Shown here piece after piece: positions 10,353 to 18,994 of a stretch of 64,000 nucleotides of DNA. The position numbers and the translations under genes were made by a program. The notes under the pieces were generated by a model, which made no database searches, was not told where the DNA came from, and saw only the letters and a program-made list of their open reading frames with translations. Each line of letters opens with the position of its first letter. Positions within the stretch are counted from its first letter, which is position 1. The DNA is from CAVPCY01 sp963702525 (GTDB lineage Bacteria; Actinomycetota; Coriobacteriia; Anaerosomatales; PHET01), in NCBI GenBank assembly GCA_963702525.1, contig CAVPCY010000018.1, positions 1 through 64,000 on the forward strand. The letters are read 5' to 3'.

Positions 10353-12320
10353 TCATCGTGCGAACACCAAGACGAGAACGACTGCGGCCACTACGAAGGC
10401 AGTCACATACGTCTGGACGTTCCCGGTATGGATCTTGCGGACGGCCCCTGCCTTCATGACGGAGCTTCCGAGTGCGTCGACTGCCCCGTCCACTACGTGC
10501 GCATCGAAGGCATTGAGCTGGCTGCTTGTCGCCACGTCGATTCGCGCGATCCCGTTGACGATCCCGTCGACTGCCGATTCGTCGAAGCGCCGCGCGTAGA
10601 TGGCGCTTCGCGCCCACGAGAAGGCAACGAGGTTCACTACTCCGTCGACGCCTCGGCGATCGAAAGAGGCGAACAGGTCGGTGAACCAGAAGTACGGTCG
10701 AATCACGACCGTGTCATAGACCAGGTCGAAGAACAGCTTCTGCTCGAGAACACCGTAGAGCTTGCTGTACCGCTCTTTGATGATGCGGGTGTTGACGACC
10801 ACCGTTCGGCGGCCGTACATCCACCAGCCAGCCACGATGCCCGCGGTCGCGATCGTCAGAGAGGCGCCCGCGACTTGGAGCTCCGGCCACTGCCCGTGGC
10901 CGCCGAGGAAGTTGGCGAACGCCGGCGAGGCGAATCCCAGTACCACGGAGATTCCTGCCAGCACCCCCATGGGTGCCAGCATCAAGAACTGCCCTTCATG
11001 CAGCTCGGTCTGTTGGGGCCCTCCGAAGATCCGAAACAGCATCCGGGCCACGTAGAACGCGGTGAGCCCTGAGGCGATGAGCGCAAGCCCTGCCACGAAG
11101 AGCTGCTGTTCGTGAACCAGAACTGCGAAGATCTCGTCTTTTGAGAAGAAGCCGGAGAACGGGAAGCCGCCGGCCAGTGCGAATGTGCCCACGGTGAAGG
11201 TTCCCGCGGTGAATGGCATCTTCGGCCCAAGTCCGCCCATGAGCCGCATATCTTGGGTATGCGCAGCATGGATGATGACGCCCGCGCCGAGGAACAGCAG
11301 TGACTTGAAGAACGCGTGCGTGGTGAGGTGGAACAGCGCGGCCTCGGCGCTTCCGGCTCCCAGGGCCATGAACATGAACCCCAGCTGCGAGATGGTCGAG
11401 TAGGCGAGCACCTTCTTCACGTCGTGTTGCACGCAGGCCAGCACCGCTCCCATCAAGGCGGTCGCGACGCCGACATACAGCACGAGATGCATCACCCACG
11501 GCGTAAGGGCGATGAGCGGGAGCATGCGTGCAACCACGTAGATGCCGGCGGCGACCATCGTAGCGGCGTGGATGAGCGCCGAGGCGGGGGTGGGGCCAGC
11601 CATCGCGTCGGGCAGCCAGACGTGCAATGGGATCTGCGCCGACTTGCCCATGGCCGCAAGCACAAGCCCGAATCCCGCCGCCGCCAGCGCCGCTGCCGGC
11701 CAACGGCCCAAAGAACCCAGCATCTCCTCGTAGCCGAATGTGCCCAGCGTCTCGAAGGTGACGAATAGAGCAAGGAGAAAGCCCAAGTCGCCTACCTTGG
11801 TTGTGAGAAACGCCTTCTGAGATGCCTTGCGGGGGGCGTCATTCTCGAACCAGAAGCCGATGAGCAGATACGAGCACAGCCCCATCATCTCCCAGGCCAT
11901 GAACGTCAGCAGAAGGTTGCTCGACAAGACGAGCACAAGCATCGCCGAAGTGAACAGCGACAGCACGGCGAAGTACCAGCCCTCCCGCTTGTCTTCGTGC
12001 ATGTAGCCCAGGGAGTAGATCTGAACGCAGGCTCCGACGATCGTGACGACCAGCAGAAGAGCGGCGGCGATCGGATCGAGTGCCATCGACAACTCGACTT
12101 CGTGTCCGCCCAGCACCGCGAAGAGCAGCGAGCCGCGCCAGACGGCCTCCTCGGTCCCCCCCGGCCAGACTCGGCCGAACGCCACGATGGAGAGCGCGAG
12201 CGAGGCGAACGCCGCTCCGACAGGCAGCCACAGGAGTCGCATCCGTGCTCGTCTGGGCAGGACGAGAAGGACGGCGAAGGTCGCCGCGGGGAGCGCCGGT
12301 ATGGCGACGACCCAGTTCAT
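10353..12320 (-). CDS. nuoL: NADH-quinone oxidoreductase subunit L
   Basis: NuoL is the distal antiporter-like subunit of complex I, 655 aa, with the long C-terminal lateral helix region. Visible motifs include F-x-x-W-E-M-M-G-L-C-S-Y-L-L-I-G-F-W near residue 140, H-V-W-L-P-D-A-M-A-G-P-T-P-A-S-A-L-I-H near 230 and D-V-K-K-V-L-A-Y-S-T-I-S-Q near 305, which hold the conserved channel lysines and histidines. It lies between nuoM and nuoN, so the order is K-M-L-N instead of the usual K-L-M-N. Confidence 0.97.
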   Translation of the reverse strand: MNWVVAIPALPAATFAVLLVLPRRARMRLLWLPVGAAFASLALSIVAFGRVWPGGTEEAVWRGSLLFAVLGGHEVELSMALDPIAAALLLVVTIVGACVQIYSLGYMHEDKREGWYFAVLSLFTSAMLVLVLSSNLLLTFMAWEMMGLCSYLLIGFWFENDAPRKASQKAFLTTKVGDLGFLLALFVTFETLGTFGYEEMLGSLGRWPAAALAAAGFGLVLAAMGKSAQIPLHVWLPDAMAGPTPASALIHAATMVAAGIYVVARMLPLIALTPWVMHLVLYVGVATALMGAVLACVQHDVKKVLAYSTISQLGFMFMALGAGSAEAALFHLTTHAFFKSLLFLGAGVIIHAAHTQDMRLMGGLGPKMPFTAGTFTVGTFALAGGFPFSGFFSKDEIFAVLVHEQQLFVAGLALIASGLTAFYVARMLFRIFGGPQQTELHEGQFLMLAPMGVLAGISVVLGFASPAFANFLGGHGQWPELQVAGASLTIATAGIVAGWWMYGRRTVVVNTRIIKERYSKLYGVLEQKLFFDLVYDTVVIRPYFWFTDLFASFDRRGVDGVVNLVAFSWARSAIYARRFDESAVDGIVNGIARIDVATSSQLNAFDAHVVDGAVDALGSSVMKAGAVRKIHTGNVQTYVTAFVVAAVVLVLVFAR

Positions 12321-12353
12321 CTACGACCTCTGGGGCGCCCTGAGTCAGACGCG

Positions 12354-13817
12354 CTAGCCGCCCAACACACGTGCAAGCTCCTTCGAGTAGGGGTCGAAGT
12401 ACTGGAGCGTCCAGTACCACCAAACGCCCATGAGCAGGGAGAGCGTGGCCAAGGGCAGGAGCACCATGACCTCTCGGCGTGTCGCATCCGGCGCGTCGGC
12501 AATGGATGGCGATACCTCGCCAAGGATGACCCGTTGCACCATCCACAGCATGTACGCAGCACCGAGCAGCACGCCGATCGCCGCGAGCACGGTGAAAGCG
12601 GGCGCAAGGCTGGATTGCCATGCACCGAGCAGCGAGAGGAACTCCCCCACGAAGCCCGACAGGCCCGGAAGCCCAAGGGATGCGAAGGACGCGAACGCCA
12701 GCAGGCCGGCCAGCACCGGGATCTTCCCGGCCAGTCCCGAGACTTCCGATATCTGCCTGGTGTGCGAGCGTTCGTAGATCATGCCGACGGACAGGAAGAG
12801 CATCGCCGAGAGGAGCCCGTGGCTTATGTTCACCGCCTGCGCTCCGTCAAGGCCCACCGCAGTGCCGGCCGAGATCCCGAGCATCGCGAATCCCATGTGC
12901 GAGACGGATGAGTAGGCGACCAGCTTCTTGAGGTCGGTCTGGGCGAAGGCGACGTACGCGCCGTAGATGATCGAGACCACGGCGAGCACCCCGAGGAATC
13001 GGCTCCACGCCTGCCATGCCTCGGGAAGGATGGGGAGGGAGATCCTCATGAAGCCGTACGTGCCCATCTTCAGGAGTATGCCGGCGAGGAGCGCAGATGC
13101 GGCTGTAGGCGCTTCGACGTGCGCGTCGGGCAGCCACGTGTGCAGAGGGAAGATCGGCACCTTGACCGCGAACCCGAGGAAGAACGCCAGGAACACCCAC
13201 CACTGGAAGTCGGCGGGAAAGCCGCGGTCGACGAGTTGCAGCATGTCGAACGTGCCACCTTGCGGGTGCAGGTACAGCGCGAGGATCCCCACGAGCATCA
13301 TGACGGCGCCCAACATCGTGTAGAGGAAGAACTTCACGGCCGCGTACGCTCTGCGCTCGCCTCCCCATACCGCGATGAGGAAGTACATCGGGACGAGAAC
13401 GAGTTCCCAGAACACGTAGAAGAGCACGAAATCCAGTGCCATGAAGACGCCGTTCGTGCCAACGGCCAGGAGCAGGATCATGGCGAAGTAGAACTTGGGC
13501 CGCTGGTCGATCTTCCAGCTTGCTATCACGGCGAGGAACGAGAGCAGGGCCGAGAGGCCGACGAGGAGTGCAGACAAGCCGTCGATTCCGAGGTAGTACT
13601 GGATGTTCGCAACAGGGATCCACGCATGCCGCTCGACGAACTGCGGCCCCCCGCCGGGATTCATGGTGGCTACCGCGAACACCGCGATCGCCAGCACGAC
13701 ACCGGACACGGCGGCTGCGATCCAGCGGGGCCACGTTGGCCGGTCTGAAGGTACGAGCATCATCGAGACCGCGCCAAGCAGTGGCAGGAACACCATCAGG
13801 CTGAGGATCGGCGGCAT
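12354..13817 (-). CDS. nuoM: NADH-quinone oxidoreductase subunit M
   Basis: NuoM is an antiporter-like proton-pumping subunit of complex I, about 487 aa. It shows F-Y-V-F-W-E-L-V-L-V-P-M-Y near residue 135, H-T-W-L-P-D-A-H-V-E-A-P-T-A-A-S near 235, and D-L-K-K-L-V-A-Y-S-S-V-S-H-M-G near 305. ATG 13817 is preferred over the in-frame GTG 13823 because AGGAAAGGGGG ends 6 nt before it. A 95-nt gap with a hairpin separates it from nuoK, the longest gap in the operon. Confidence 0.97.
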   Translation of the reverse strand: MPPILSLMVFLPLLGAVSMMLVPSDRPTWPRWIAAAVSGVVLAIAVFAVATMNPGGGPQFVERHAWIPVANIQYYLGIDGLSALLVGLSALLSFLAVIASWKIDQRPKFYFAMILLLAVGTNGVFMALDFVLFYVFWELVLVPMYFLIAVWGGERRAYAAVKFFLYTMLGAVMMLVGILALYLHPQGGTFDMLQLVDRGFPADFQWWVFLAFFLGFAVKVPIFPLHTWLPDAHVEAPTAASALLAGILLKMGTYGFMRISLPILPEAWQAWSRFLGVLAVVSIIYGAYVAFAQTDLKKLVAYSSVSHMGFAMLGISAGTAVGLDGAQAVNISHGLLSAMLFLSVGMIYERSHTRQISEVSGLAGKIPVLAGLLAFASFASLGLPGLSGFVGEFLSLLGAWQSSLAPAFTVLAAIGVLLGAAYMLWMVQRVILGEVSPSIADAPDATRREVMVLLPLATLSLLMGVWWYWTLQYFDPYSKELARVLGG

Positions 13818-13858
13818 GATCACACCCCCTTTCCTGAAGGTCGGTCTTCGCCTCTGCG

Positions 13859-13875
13859 CTCGGCGTCACGCCGAG
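13859..13875. other. Hairpin in the nuoK-nuoM gap
   Basis: A perfect 7-bp inverted repeat (CTCGGCG / CGCCGAG) with a 3-nt loop lies in the only sizeable gap within the nuo operon. There is no U-tract on either side, so it is more likely an mRNA processing or stability element than a terminator. The function is not shown by the sequence. Confidence 0.35.
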
Positions 13876-13912
13876 GCCGTGGCGTGGTGCTGATCTCGAT
13901 CGTTCTCACCGG

Positions 13913-14221
13913 CTACCCTCTCATCCTTGTGTAACTGTCGACGGCCGAGATGTCGCTCGTGCGGCTGAGCGACACGATAAGTGCCAGCGCGACTCCCACT
14001 TCGGCAGCTGCTACCGCTATCAGGAAGACGACGAAGCTGATTCCGGCTGCGGGCTGCTCGGTATTGAAGACCGAGAACGCCACGAAGTTGATGTTGACGG
14101 CGTTGAGCATGAGTTCGACGCAGACGATCACACGAAGGGCGCTTCTTGAGGTGAGGACTCCGAATAGTCCGATGCAGAAGAGCACCGCTGCCAAGACGAG
14201 ATAGTGGGTCAGTGTGATCAC
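13913..14221 (-). CDS. nuoK: NADH-quinone oxidoreductase subunit K
   Basis: NuoK is a 102-aa, three-helix membrane subunit of complex I (MrpC-like). The conserved membrane glutamates appear in V-C-V-E-L-M-L-N-A-V-N near residue 36 and in A-A-A-E-V-G-V-A-L near residue 72. GTG 14221 overlaps the nuoJ stop in a GTGA arrangement, so translation is probably coupled. Confidence 0.97.
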   Translation of the reverse strand: MITLTHYLVLAAVLFCIGLFGVLTSRSALRVIVCVELMLNAVNINFVAFSVFNTEQPAAGISFVVFLIAVAAAEVGVALALIVSLSRTSDISAVDSYTRMRG

Positions 14222-14778
14222 CGCACGCCACCGACCTCGGCGGAAACGTCCGGCTGCGAGTGCTCGTCGGCCCCGCGTCGGGCCTCCACCGTGTCTCCCA
14301 TTCGCGCCAAGACGATCGCTCCGACGAGCGCGATAGTCAGAAGCAGCCCGGCAATCTCGAATGGAAGCACGTAGCGGGAGAACAACAGCTCAGCCAGCGC
14401 AGCTGTGTCGGGCGGCTGGCCGGGCGAGGTCTCCAGCCGGGCCGTGACCATCGCGAGGGCGAGCACGCCGAACAGGACAAGGGTCGCACCGGCCGCTACC
14501 CAACGACCCGCAGGTGCGGGATTGCCGATTCGCTCAGGGGAAGGGCTGGCCAGCATGAGCACGAAGAGCACGAGTATCGTGATGGCGCCTCCGTAGACGA
14601 AGAGCTGCATGGCGGCGAGAAACTGGCTGCCCAGAAGCAGGTACAGCGCTGCTATCGCAAGCAGGGTGACGAACAGCGACATGACCGCGTGGACCAGCAT
14701 GCGCGCGCGCAGGAGCCCAACCGCTCCGGCGATCGCGATGGCGGCGTAGACATAGAAGAAGACCAGCGACAGACTCAC
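14218..14778 (-). CDS. nuoJ: NADH-quinone oxidoreductase subunit J
   Basis: NuoJ is a membrane subunit of complex I, about 186 aa with five predicted helices. The family segment A-M-Q-L-F-V-Y-G-G-A-I-T-I-L-V-L-F-V, holding the pi-bulge helix TM3, is at about residues 53-72. GTG 14778 overlaps the nuoI stop (GTGA), and the nuoJ stop overlaps the nuoK start. A longer open frame extends upstream to 15768, but there it only reads the wrong frame of nuoI and nuoH. Confidence 0.95.
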   Translation of the reverse strand: MSLSLVFFYVYAAIAIAGAVGLLRARMLVHAVMSLFVTLLAIAALYLLLGSQFLAAMQLFVYGGAITILVLFVLMLASPSPERIGNPAPAGRWVAAGATLVLFGVLALAMVTARLETSPGQPPDTAALAELLFSRYVLPFEIAGLLLTIALVGAIVLARMGDTVEARRGADEHSQPDVSAEVGGVR

Positions 14779-15231
14779 GCGTCTCCCTCCTTGGCCGGCG
14801 GAGTGACGTCCAGGTCGGGCGCCCCCGCGAGCGACTCGGCGGTGGCGCGGTACAGGACGAGAATGGTCTCGGCGCGCGTCGCCGATGCGTTCTCGAAATC
14901 CCCGGTATGCCTGAGGCCCTGCGTCGAGCACTGCTCCACGCAGATGCCCGCAGTACATGCAGCGGCCCAGGTCGATCGAGAACTCCTTGAGCACCCGTCC
15001 CGGCGCGCCCTCTCGCCTCTCGGATTCGATCGTGATGGCGTCGTCCGGGCAGCTCTTCTCGCACAGCAGACACGCCTTGCACTGCGGCGCACCGCTCTCG
15101 TCGATTCCCAGCGCGAAGGACATACGACTGCGCTCGGGCAGCTGTCGCTTCACGTTGGGGTACTGGATCGTGAACGTGGGCTTGAACAGGTGCTTGAACG
15201 TCGTGACCATGCCCTTCGCGATGCCGATCAT
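14775..15231 (-). CDS. nuoI: NADH-quinone oxidoreductase subunit I (one frameshift)
   Basis: NuoI is the 2[4Fe-4S] ferredoxin-like subunit linking the peripheral arm to the membrane arm. Start ATG 15231 overlaps the nuoH stop (ATGA). The first cluster motif, C-K-A-C-L-L-C-E-K-S-C-P, is read in the starting frame. The second, C-M-Y-C-G-I-C-V-E-Q-C, is recovered only by removing one G from a GGG run at about 14948 (CCC on the plus strand). The repaired protein is about 151 aa and ends exactly at the nuoJ start. The second motif ends C-S instead of the usual C-P. The indel is most likely a sequence error, because the reading resumes perfectly. Confidence 0.9.
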
Positions 15232-16304
15232 GTCGACACCTCCCGGGCCGCCTTCGCGGCTGCGCGAGCGTCGTTCCCGGCGTGGGCGCCGAGTCGCGCG
15301 ACCACCCACATGAACACACCGGCGGCGGCGAACTCGATGACGACGAGCACGGCTATGTGAGTCACGATACCGATCGCGGTGAGGAAGACGTTGAGCAGCG
15401 CTGCGGGGAGCAGCATCTTCCAGCCGATCGCCATGAGTTGATCCACGCGCACACGGGGAATCGTGCAGCGTACCCAGATCACCGAGAAGACGACCCCGTA
15501 GGTCTTGAGGGTCAGCCAGATCCAGCCCGGGAGAACCGGTCCCGTCCAGCCGCCGAGGAACAGCAGCGCGGTGAGGAGCGAGAGGGTGAACAGGTTCGCA
15601 TACTCGGCGACGAAGAACAGCGCGAACCGCATGCTCGAGTACTCGGTGTTGTAGCCCGATACGAGCTCCGACTCTGCCTCGGGCATGTCGAAGGGTATTC
15701 GATTGAGTTCGGCGAGCACGCAGATGTAGAACAGGATGAAGGCGAAGGGTTGCGTGACCACGTTCCACGCGCCCGCCTGCGACTCGACGATCGTCGATAG
15801 CTGCATCGAACCAGCGAGCATGACCACGCCCATCACGGCGAGGACCATGGGGACTTCATAGCTGATCTGTTGGGCTCCTGCCCGGAAGCCGCCCATCATC
15901 GAGTACTTGTTGTGAGAGGCCCAGCCGCCTACGAGGATTCCCACGGGGAACAGCGCCGCGACGCCGAAGACCAGGAAGATGCCGGTATCGAAGCTCATCC
16001 CGGCGATCTGCTGGACCCAGGGCGTGGCTGCGTAGACCAGTATCGACGGGATGAACGCGATCAGCGGGGCAATCATGAACAGCAGGCGGTCCGCGCCCTC
16101 GGGCACGAGGTCCTCCTTGCCCAGGAGCTTGAGGGCATCGGCGAACGGCTGCATCAGCCCGTGCCAGCCGGTCCGCATCGGACCGAGGCGGTCCTGCATG
16201 TGCCCGAGCGTCTTGCGCTCGAGCCACATCACGACGACGGTGTTGAGCATCACGACGATCACGAGGACCACGATGCCGATGAGGATCATGACGGCGTCCA
16301 TCAT
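15228..16304 (-). CDS. nuoH: NADH-quinone oxidoreductase subunit H
   Basis: NuoH is the quinone-chamber membrane subunit of complex I, 358 aa with about eight helices. It shows the first-loop signature E-R-K-T-L-G-H-M-Q-D-R-L-G-P near residue 30, the E-x-x-R-x-P-F-D-M-P-E-A-E-S-E-L motif near residue 200 and V-R-C-T-I-P-R-V-R-V-D-Q-L-M near 290. It follows nuoCD directly with a 4-nt overlap, so no nuoE, nuoF or nuoG fits where they normally sit. Confidence 0.97.
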   Translation of the reverse strand: MMDAVMILIGIVVLVIVVMLNTVVVMWLERKTLGHMQDRLGPMRTGWHGLMQPFADALKLLGKEDLVPEGADRLLFMIAPLIAFIPSILVYAATPWVQQIAGMSFDTGIFLVFGVAALFPVGILVGGWASHNKYSMMGGFRAGAQQISYEVPMVLAVMGVVMLAGSMQLSTIVESQAGAWNVVTQPFAFILFYICVLAELNRIPFDMPEAESELVSGYNTEYSSMRFALFFVAEYANLFTLSLLTALLFLGGWTGPVLPGWIWLTLKTYGVVFSVIWVRCTIPRVRVDQLMAIGWKMLLPAALLNVFLTAIGIVTHIAVLVVIEFAAAGVFMWVVARLGAHAGNDARAAAKAAREVST

Positions 16305-17944
16305 CGGTCGATCTCTCCCATCACGACGTCGACGGATCCCATGATCGCGACGACGTCACCGATGCGGCGTCCGTTCAGCACCGCGGGTGTGACGTGCAGG
16401 TTCGAGAAGGCGGGGGAGCGGATCTTGAGCCGCCACGGGGTCGCGCTGCCGTCGCTCACAAGGAGCACACCGAGCTCGCCGCGCGGGCTCTCGACACGGC
16501 GGAATGCGGTGCCGGCGGGAGGCTTGAGCAGCCGTGGAGCATCCGCGTTCGCGACTGGCCCCTCCGGCATGCCGTCGAGGGCGTCCAGCGCGATGCGCGC
16601 GGACTCTCGCATCTCGGCTACGCGCACGGTGTAGCGGTCGAACGTGTCGCCCACCTCGCCGAGAGGGACTCTTATGTCGAGGTCGGCGTAGGCCGAGTAG
16701 GGCTCGTCGCGCCTCAGGTCGATGTCGACGCCCGACGCCCTGGCCATCGGTCCCGTCACACCGTAGTCGACGATCGTCTCGGGCTCGATGATGCCGATCC
16801 CGCGCGACCTCGCCCGGAAGATCTCGTTGTTGGTGAGCAGCGACTCGTACTCGTCGACCTCCTTGTCGAAGGTCGTGAGGATGGAGCGAATCTCCTCGGC
16901 GATCCCTGGCGGCAGGTCGGCCTTGACGCCGCCGGGCCGGAAGTAGTTGAACATCATCCGACCGCCGGTGACCGCCTCGTAGACGTCCATGATCCGCTCG
17001 CGGTACCTGAAGGCGTACAGGAAGGGGGTCAGCGCTCCCAGGTCGAGCCCGCAGGCCGCGAACCACGTGTGGTGGCTGGAGATGCGGCACAACTCGCTCA
17101 TCAAGACGCGCAGGTACTCGGCTTTGGGGGTGACCTCGATCTCGGCGAGTTCCTCGGCGGCGAGAAGGAAGGCCAGCTCGGTGTGGAAGCCCGAGACATA
17201 GTCGGCCCGGTCCATCATCGGTATGCACGCGCGGTAGTTGCGGCTCTCACATAGCTTCTCGATGCAACGGTGAAGGTAGCCGTGAGTCGGCTCCGACGCG
17301 ACGACGACCTCACCGTCGAGGGCGAGCCACAGGTGCAACACGCCGTGCATGCTGGGGTGCTGAGGACCCATGTGCAGGACGATCCGCTCGGAGCGCATCG
17401 AAGGGTCGGCCTCCCCGGCGGGCGCCTCGAAGCCGCGCGTGTCGCCGTGGCTCGCGGTGGCCTCGGCGACCTGGGCCTCGCTCACGCCGCCCGGCGCAAG
17501 CTCGAAGTCCTTGCGCAGCGGATGGCCAACGAAGTCGTCGCGCAGCACGATACGGCGTAGGTTCGGATGACCCTCGAATCGGACACCGAACAGGTCGTAG
17601 ACCTCACGCTCGAGGGGAGCCGCTCCGGTCCAAAGGCCTGCGACCGAGGGGATCGACGGCGCCGCGGAGGCGACGGCGACCTTGAGCACGACCGTGGTGG
17701 CGTCCGAGCGCCGAGTGAGTCCGTACACGAGTTCGATTCCGGAGCCCTCGCCCTTGTCGACCGCCGTCAACAGCGCAAGATGCGTGAAGCCGCGTTCGTG
17801 CTTAAGCGCCGAGAGAGCGCCGATGAGATCGGCCGGGGTCGTGCACGCGCACGATATGGCACCGCGCCCCAGAGTCGTCGTGTCGAAGACACCGGCAAGT
17901 CCGTCCAGCGCGACATCGACAGTTGCTGCTTCTGCCGCGCTCAC
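16301..17944 (-). CDS. nuoCD: NADH-quinone oxidoreductase subunit C/D fusion
   Basis: This single 547-aa chain contains a NuoC (30-kDa) domain at about residues 1-170, with the E-R-E-V-Y-D-L-F-G-V-x-F-x-G-H-P-x-L-R-R-I signature. A NuoD (49-kDa) domain follows from about residue 180, with H-M-G-P-Q-H-P-S-M-H-G-V. The NuoD quinone-site tyrosine and histidine region and the C-terminal D-x-V-x-G-E-I-D-R end are present. Fused NuoCD is known from enterobacteria and several other lineages. It overlaps nuoB and nuoH by 4 nt at each end. Confidence 0.97.
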   Translation of the reverse strand: MSAAEAATVDVALDGLAGVFDTTTLGRGAISCACTTPADLIGALSALKHERGFTHLALLTAVDKGEGSGIELVYGLTRRSDATTVVLKVAVASAAPSIPSVAGLWTGAAPLEREVYDLFGVRFEGHPNLRRIVLRDDFVGHPLRKDFELAPGGVSEAQVAEATASHGDTRGFEAPAGEADPSMRSERIVLHMGPQHPSMHGVLHLWLALDGEVVVASEPTHGYLHRCIEKLCESRNYRACIPMMDRADYVSGFHTELAFLLAAEELAEIEVTPKAEYLRVLMSELCRISSHHTWFAACGLDLGALTPFLYAFRYRERIMDVYEAVTGGRMMFNYFRPGGVKADLPPGIAEEIRSILTTFDKEVDEYESLLTNNEIFRARSRGIGIIEPETIVDYGVTGPMARASGVDIDLRRDEPYSAYADLDIRVPLGEVGDTFDRYTVRVAEMRESARIALDALDGMPEGPVANADAPRLLKPPAGTAFRRVESPRGELGVLLVSDGSATPWRLKIRSPAFSNLHVTPAVLNGRRIGDVVAIMGSVDVVMGEIDR

Positions 17945-18441
17945 GTGCGTCGGCCTTCAGCGACCCAGCGATCGGCCGCCGTCATCTCGCCAGCGGCGTT
18001 GCGCTCCATCAGCATGAGCAGCGCGTCGATGAGGGCCTCGGGGCGCGGCGGGCATCCCGGCAGGTAGATGTCGACCGGTATGATCGAGTCAACGCAGTTC
18101 ACGACGTTGTATCCGTCGGCGAACGGGCCCCCGCTGACCGCGCATGAGCCCATGGCGATCACGTACTTGGGCGACGCGATCTGCTCGTAGAGCAGCTTGA
18201 GGCGCGGTGCCATCTTGAGGTTGATGGTGCCCGCGACGATCATGCAGTCGGACTGGCGCGGCGAAGCGCGGAAGAAGATGCCCAGCCGGTCGGTGTCGTA
18301 GCGCGCCGAGCCGACCGTCATCATCTCGATCGCGCAACACGCCGTTCCGAAGGTAAGCGGCCACATCGAATGGCCGCGGGCCCAGCGCATCATCAGGTCG
18401 AGCGGTCCGATCAGGACCGGCACCTCGCGCTCTACACCCAC
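17941..18441 (-). CDS. nuoB: NADH-quinone oxidoreductase subunit B
   Basis: NuoB carries cluster N2, the last FeS centre before quinone. Its cysteine ligands are visible as C-C in T-A-C-C-A-I-E-M-M near residue 34, C in M-G-S-C-A-V-S-G-G near residue 100 and C in L-P-G-C-P-P-R-P-E-A near residue 130. The length of 166 aa is normal. Its start overlaps the end of nuoA by 10 nt. Confidence 0.97.
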   Translation of the reverse strand: MGVEREVPVLIGPLDLMMRWARGHSMWPLTFGTACCAIEMMTVGSARYDTDRLGIFFRASPRQSDCMIVAGTINLKMAPRLKLLYEQIASPKYVIAMGSCAVSGGPFADGYNVVNCVDSIIPVDIYLPGCPPRPEALIDALLMLMERNAAGEMTAADRWVAEGRRT

Positions 18442-18788
18442 TCGAGAGCCCCCTTACGCCACGCGTAGGCGAGTCCGAGAACCAGGATGCCGATGAACAC
18501 CGCCATCTCGACGAGCCCGTACACTCCGAGCTTGCGGACGATGACAGCCCAGGGATAGAGGAACACGGCTTCAACGTCGAAGACGACGAACACAAGGGCG
18601 AACACGTAGTACCGGATGCGGAAGCGGATCCACGGCTGTCCTACCGGCAGCTCGCCGCATTCGTAGGCGCTCGCCTTGAGCAGCCCCGGCTCTCTCGGAG
18701 CGAGCCATCGGGGCAGGGTGACGAGGATGAAGGCCAGAGCAGCGCCGACAACGAGAAAACCCGTGAATACGAGAACCGCGAGATCCAT
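18432..18788 (-). CDS. nuoA: NADH-quinone oxidoreductase subunit A
   Basis: NuoA is a small three-helix subunit of complex I, 118 aa. The conserved loop K-x-x-x-Y-E-C-G-E-x-P near residue 42 and the acidic D-V-E-A-V-F-L-Y-P-W-A helix near residue 73 are both present. It is the first gene of the nuo operon. A GAAGGG site precedes ATG 18788, and the divergent degV gene lies about 200 nt away. No confident promoter could be picked in the gap. Confidence 0.96.
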   Translation of the reverse strand: MDLAVLVFTGFLVVGAALAFILVTLPRWLAPREPGLLKASAYECGELPVGQPWIRFRIRYYVFALVFVVFDVEAVFLYPWAVIVRKLGVYGLVEMAVFIGILVLGLAYAWRKGALEWV

Positions 18789-18994
18789 GCCCGGCTACCC
18801 TTCCCCCCGAAGCGTCGTGCACGGTGCCCCGTTGGTGTCTTCATACGACTCGAAAGCCGATAACCCTGCGAGAATGCACGATGTTGTGGGAATCTGGACG
18901 TAGATGGATATCGCACGAGCGATCGCGCATCGTGCGCGCCGGGCGTCGTCCGGCATTGGCGGACCGGGCCGCTGACACGGGGATGGAGAGAGCC

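Noticed and set aside
14218..15768. A 516-aa minus-strand frame covering nuoH, nuoI and nuoJ sequence
   Set aside because: Its first part reads nuoH out of frame. Only the central nuoI and terminal nuoJ parts are real, connected by the extra base in nuoI.
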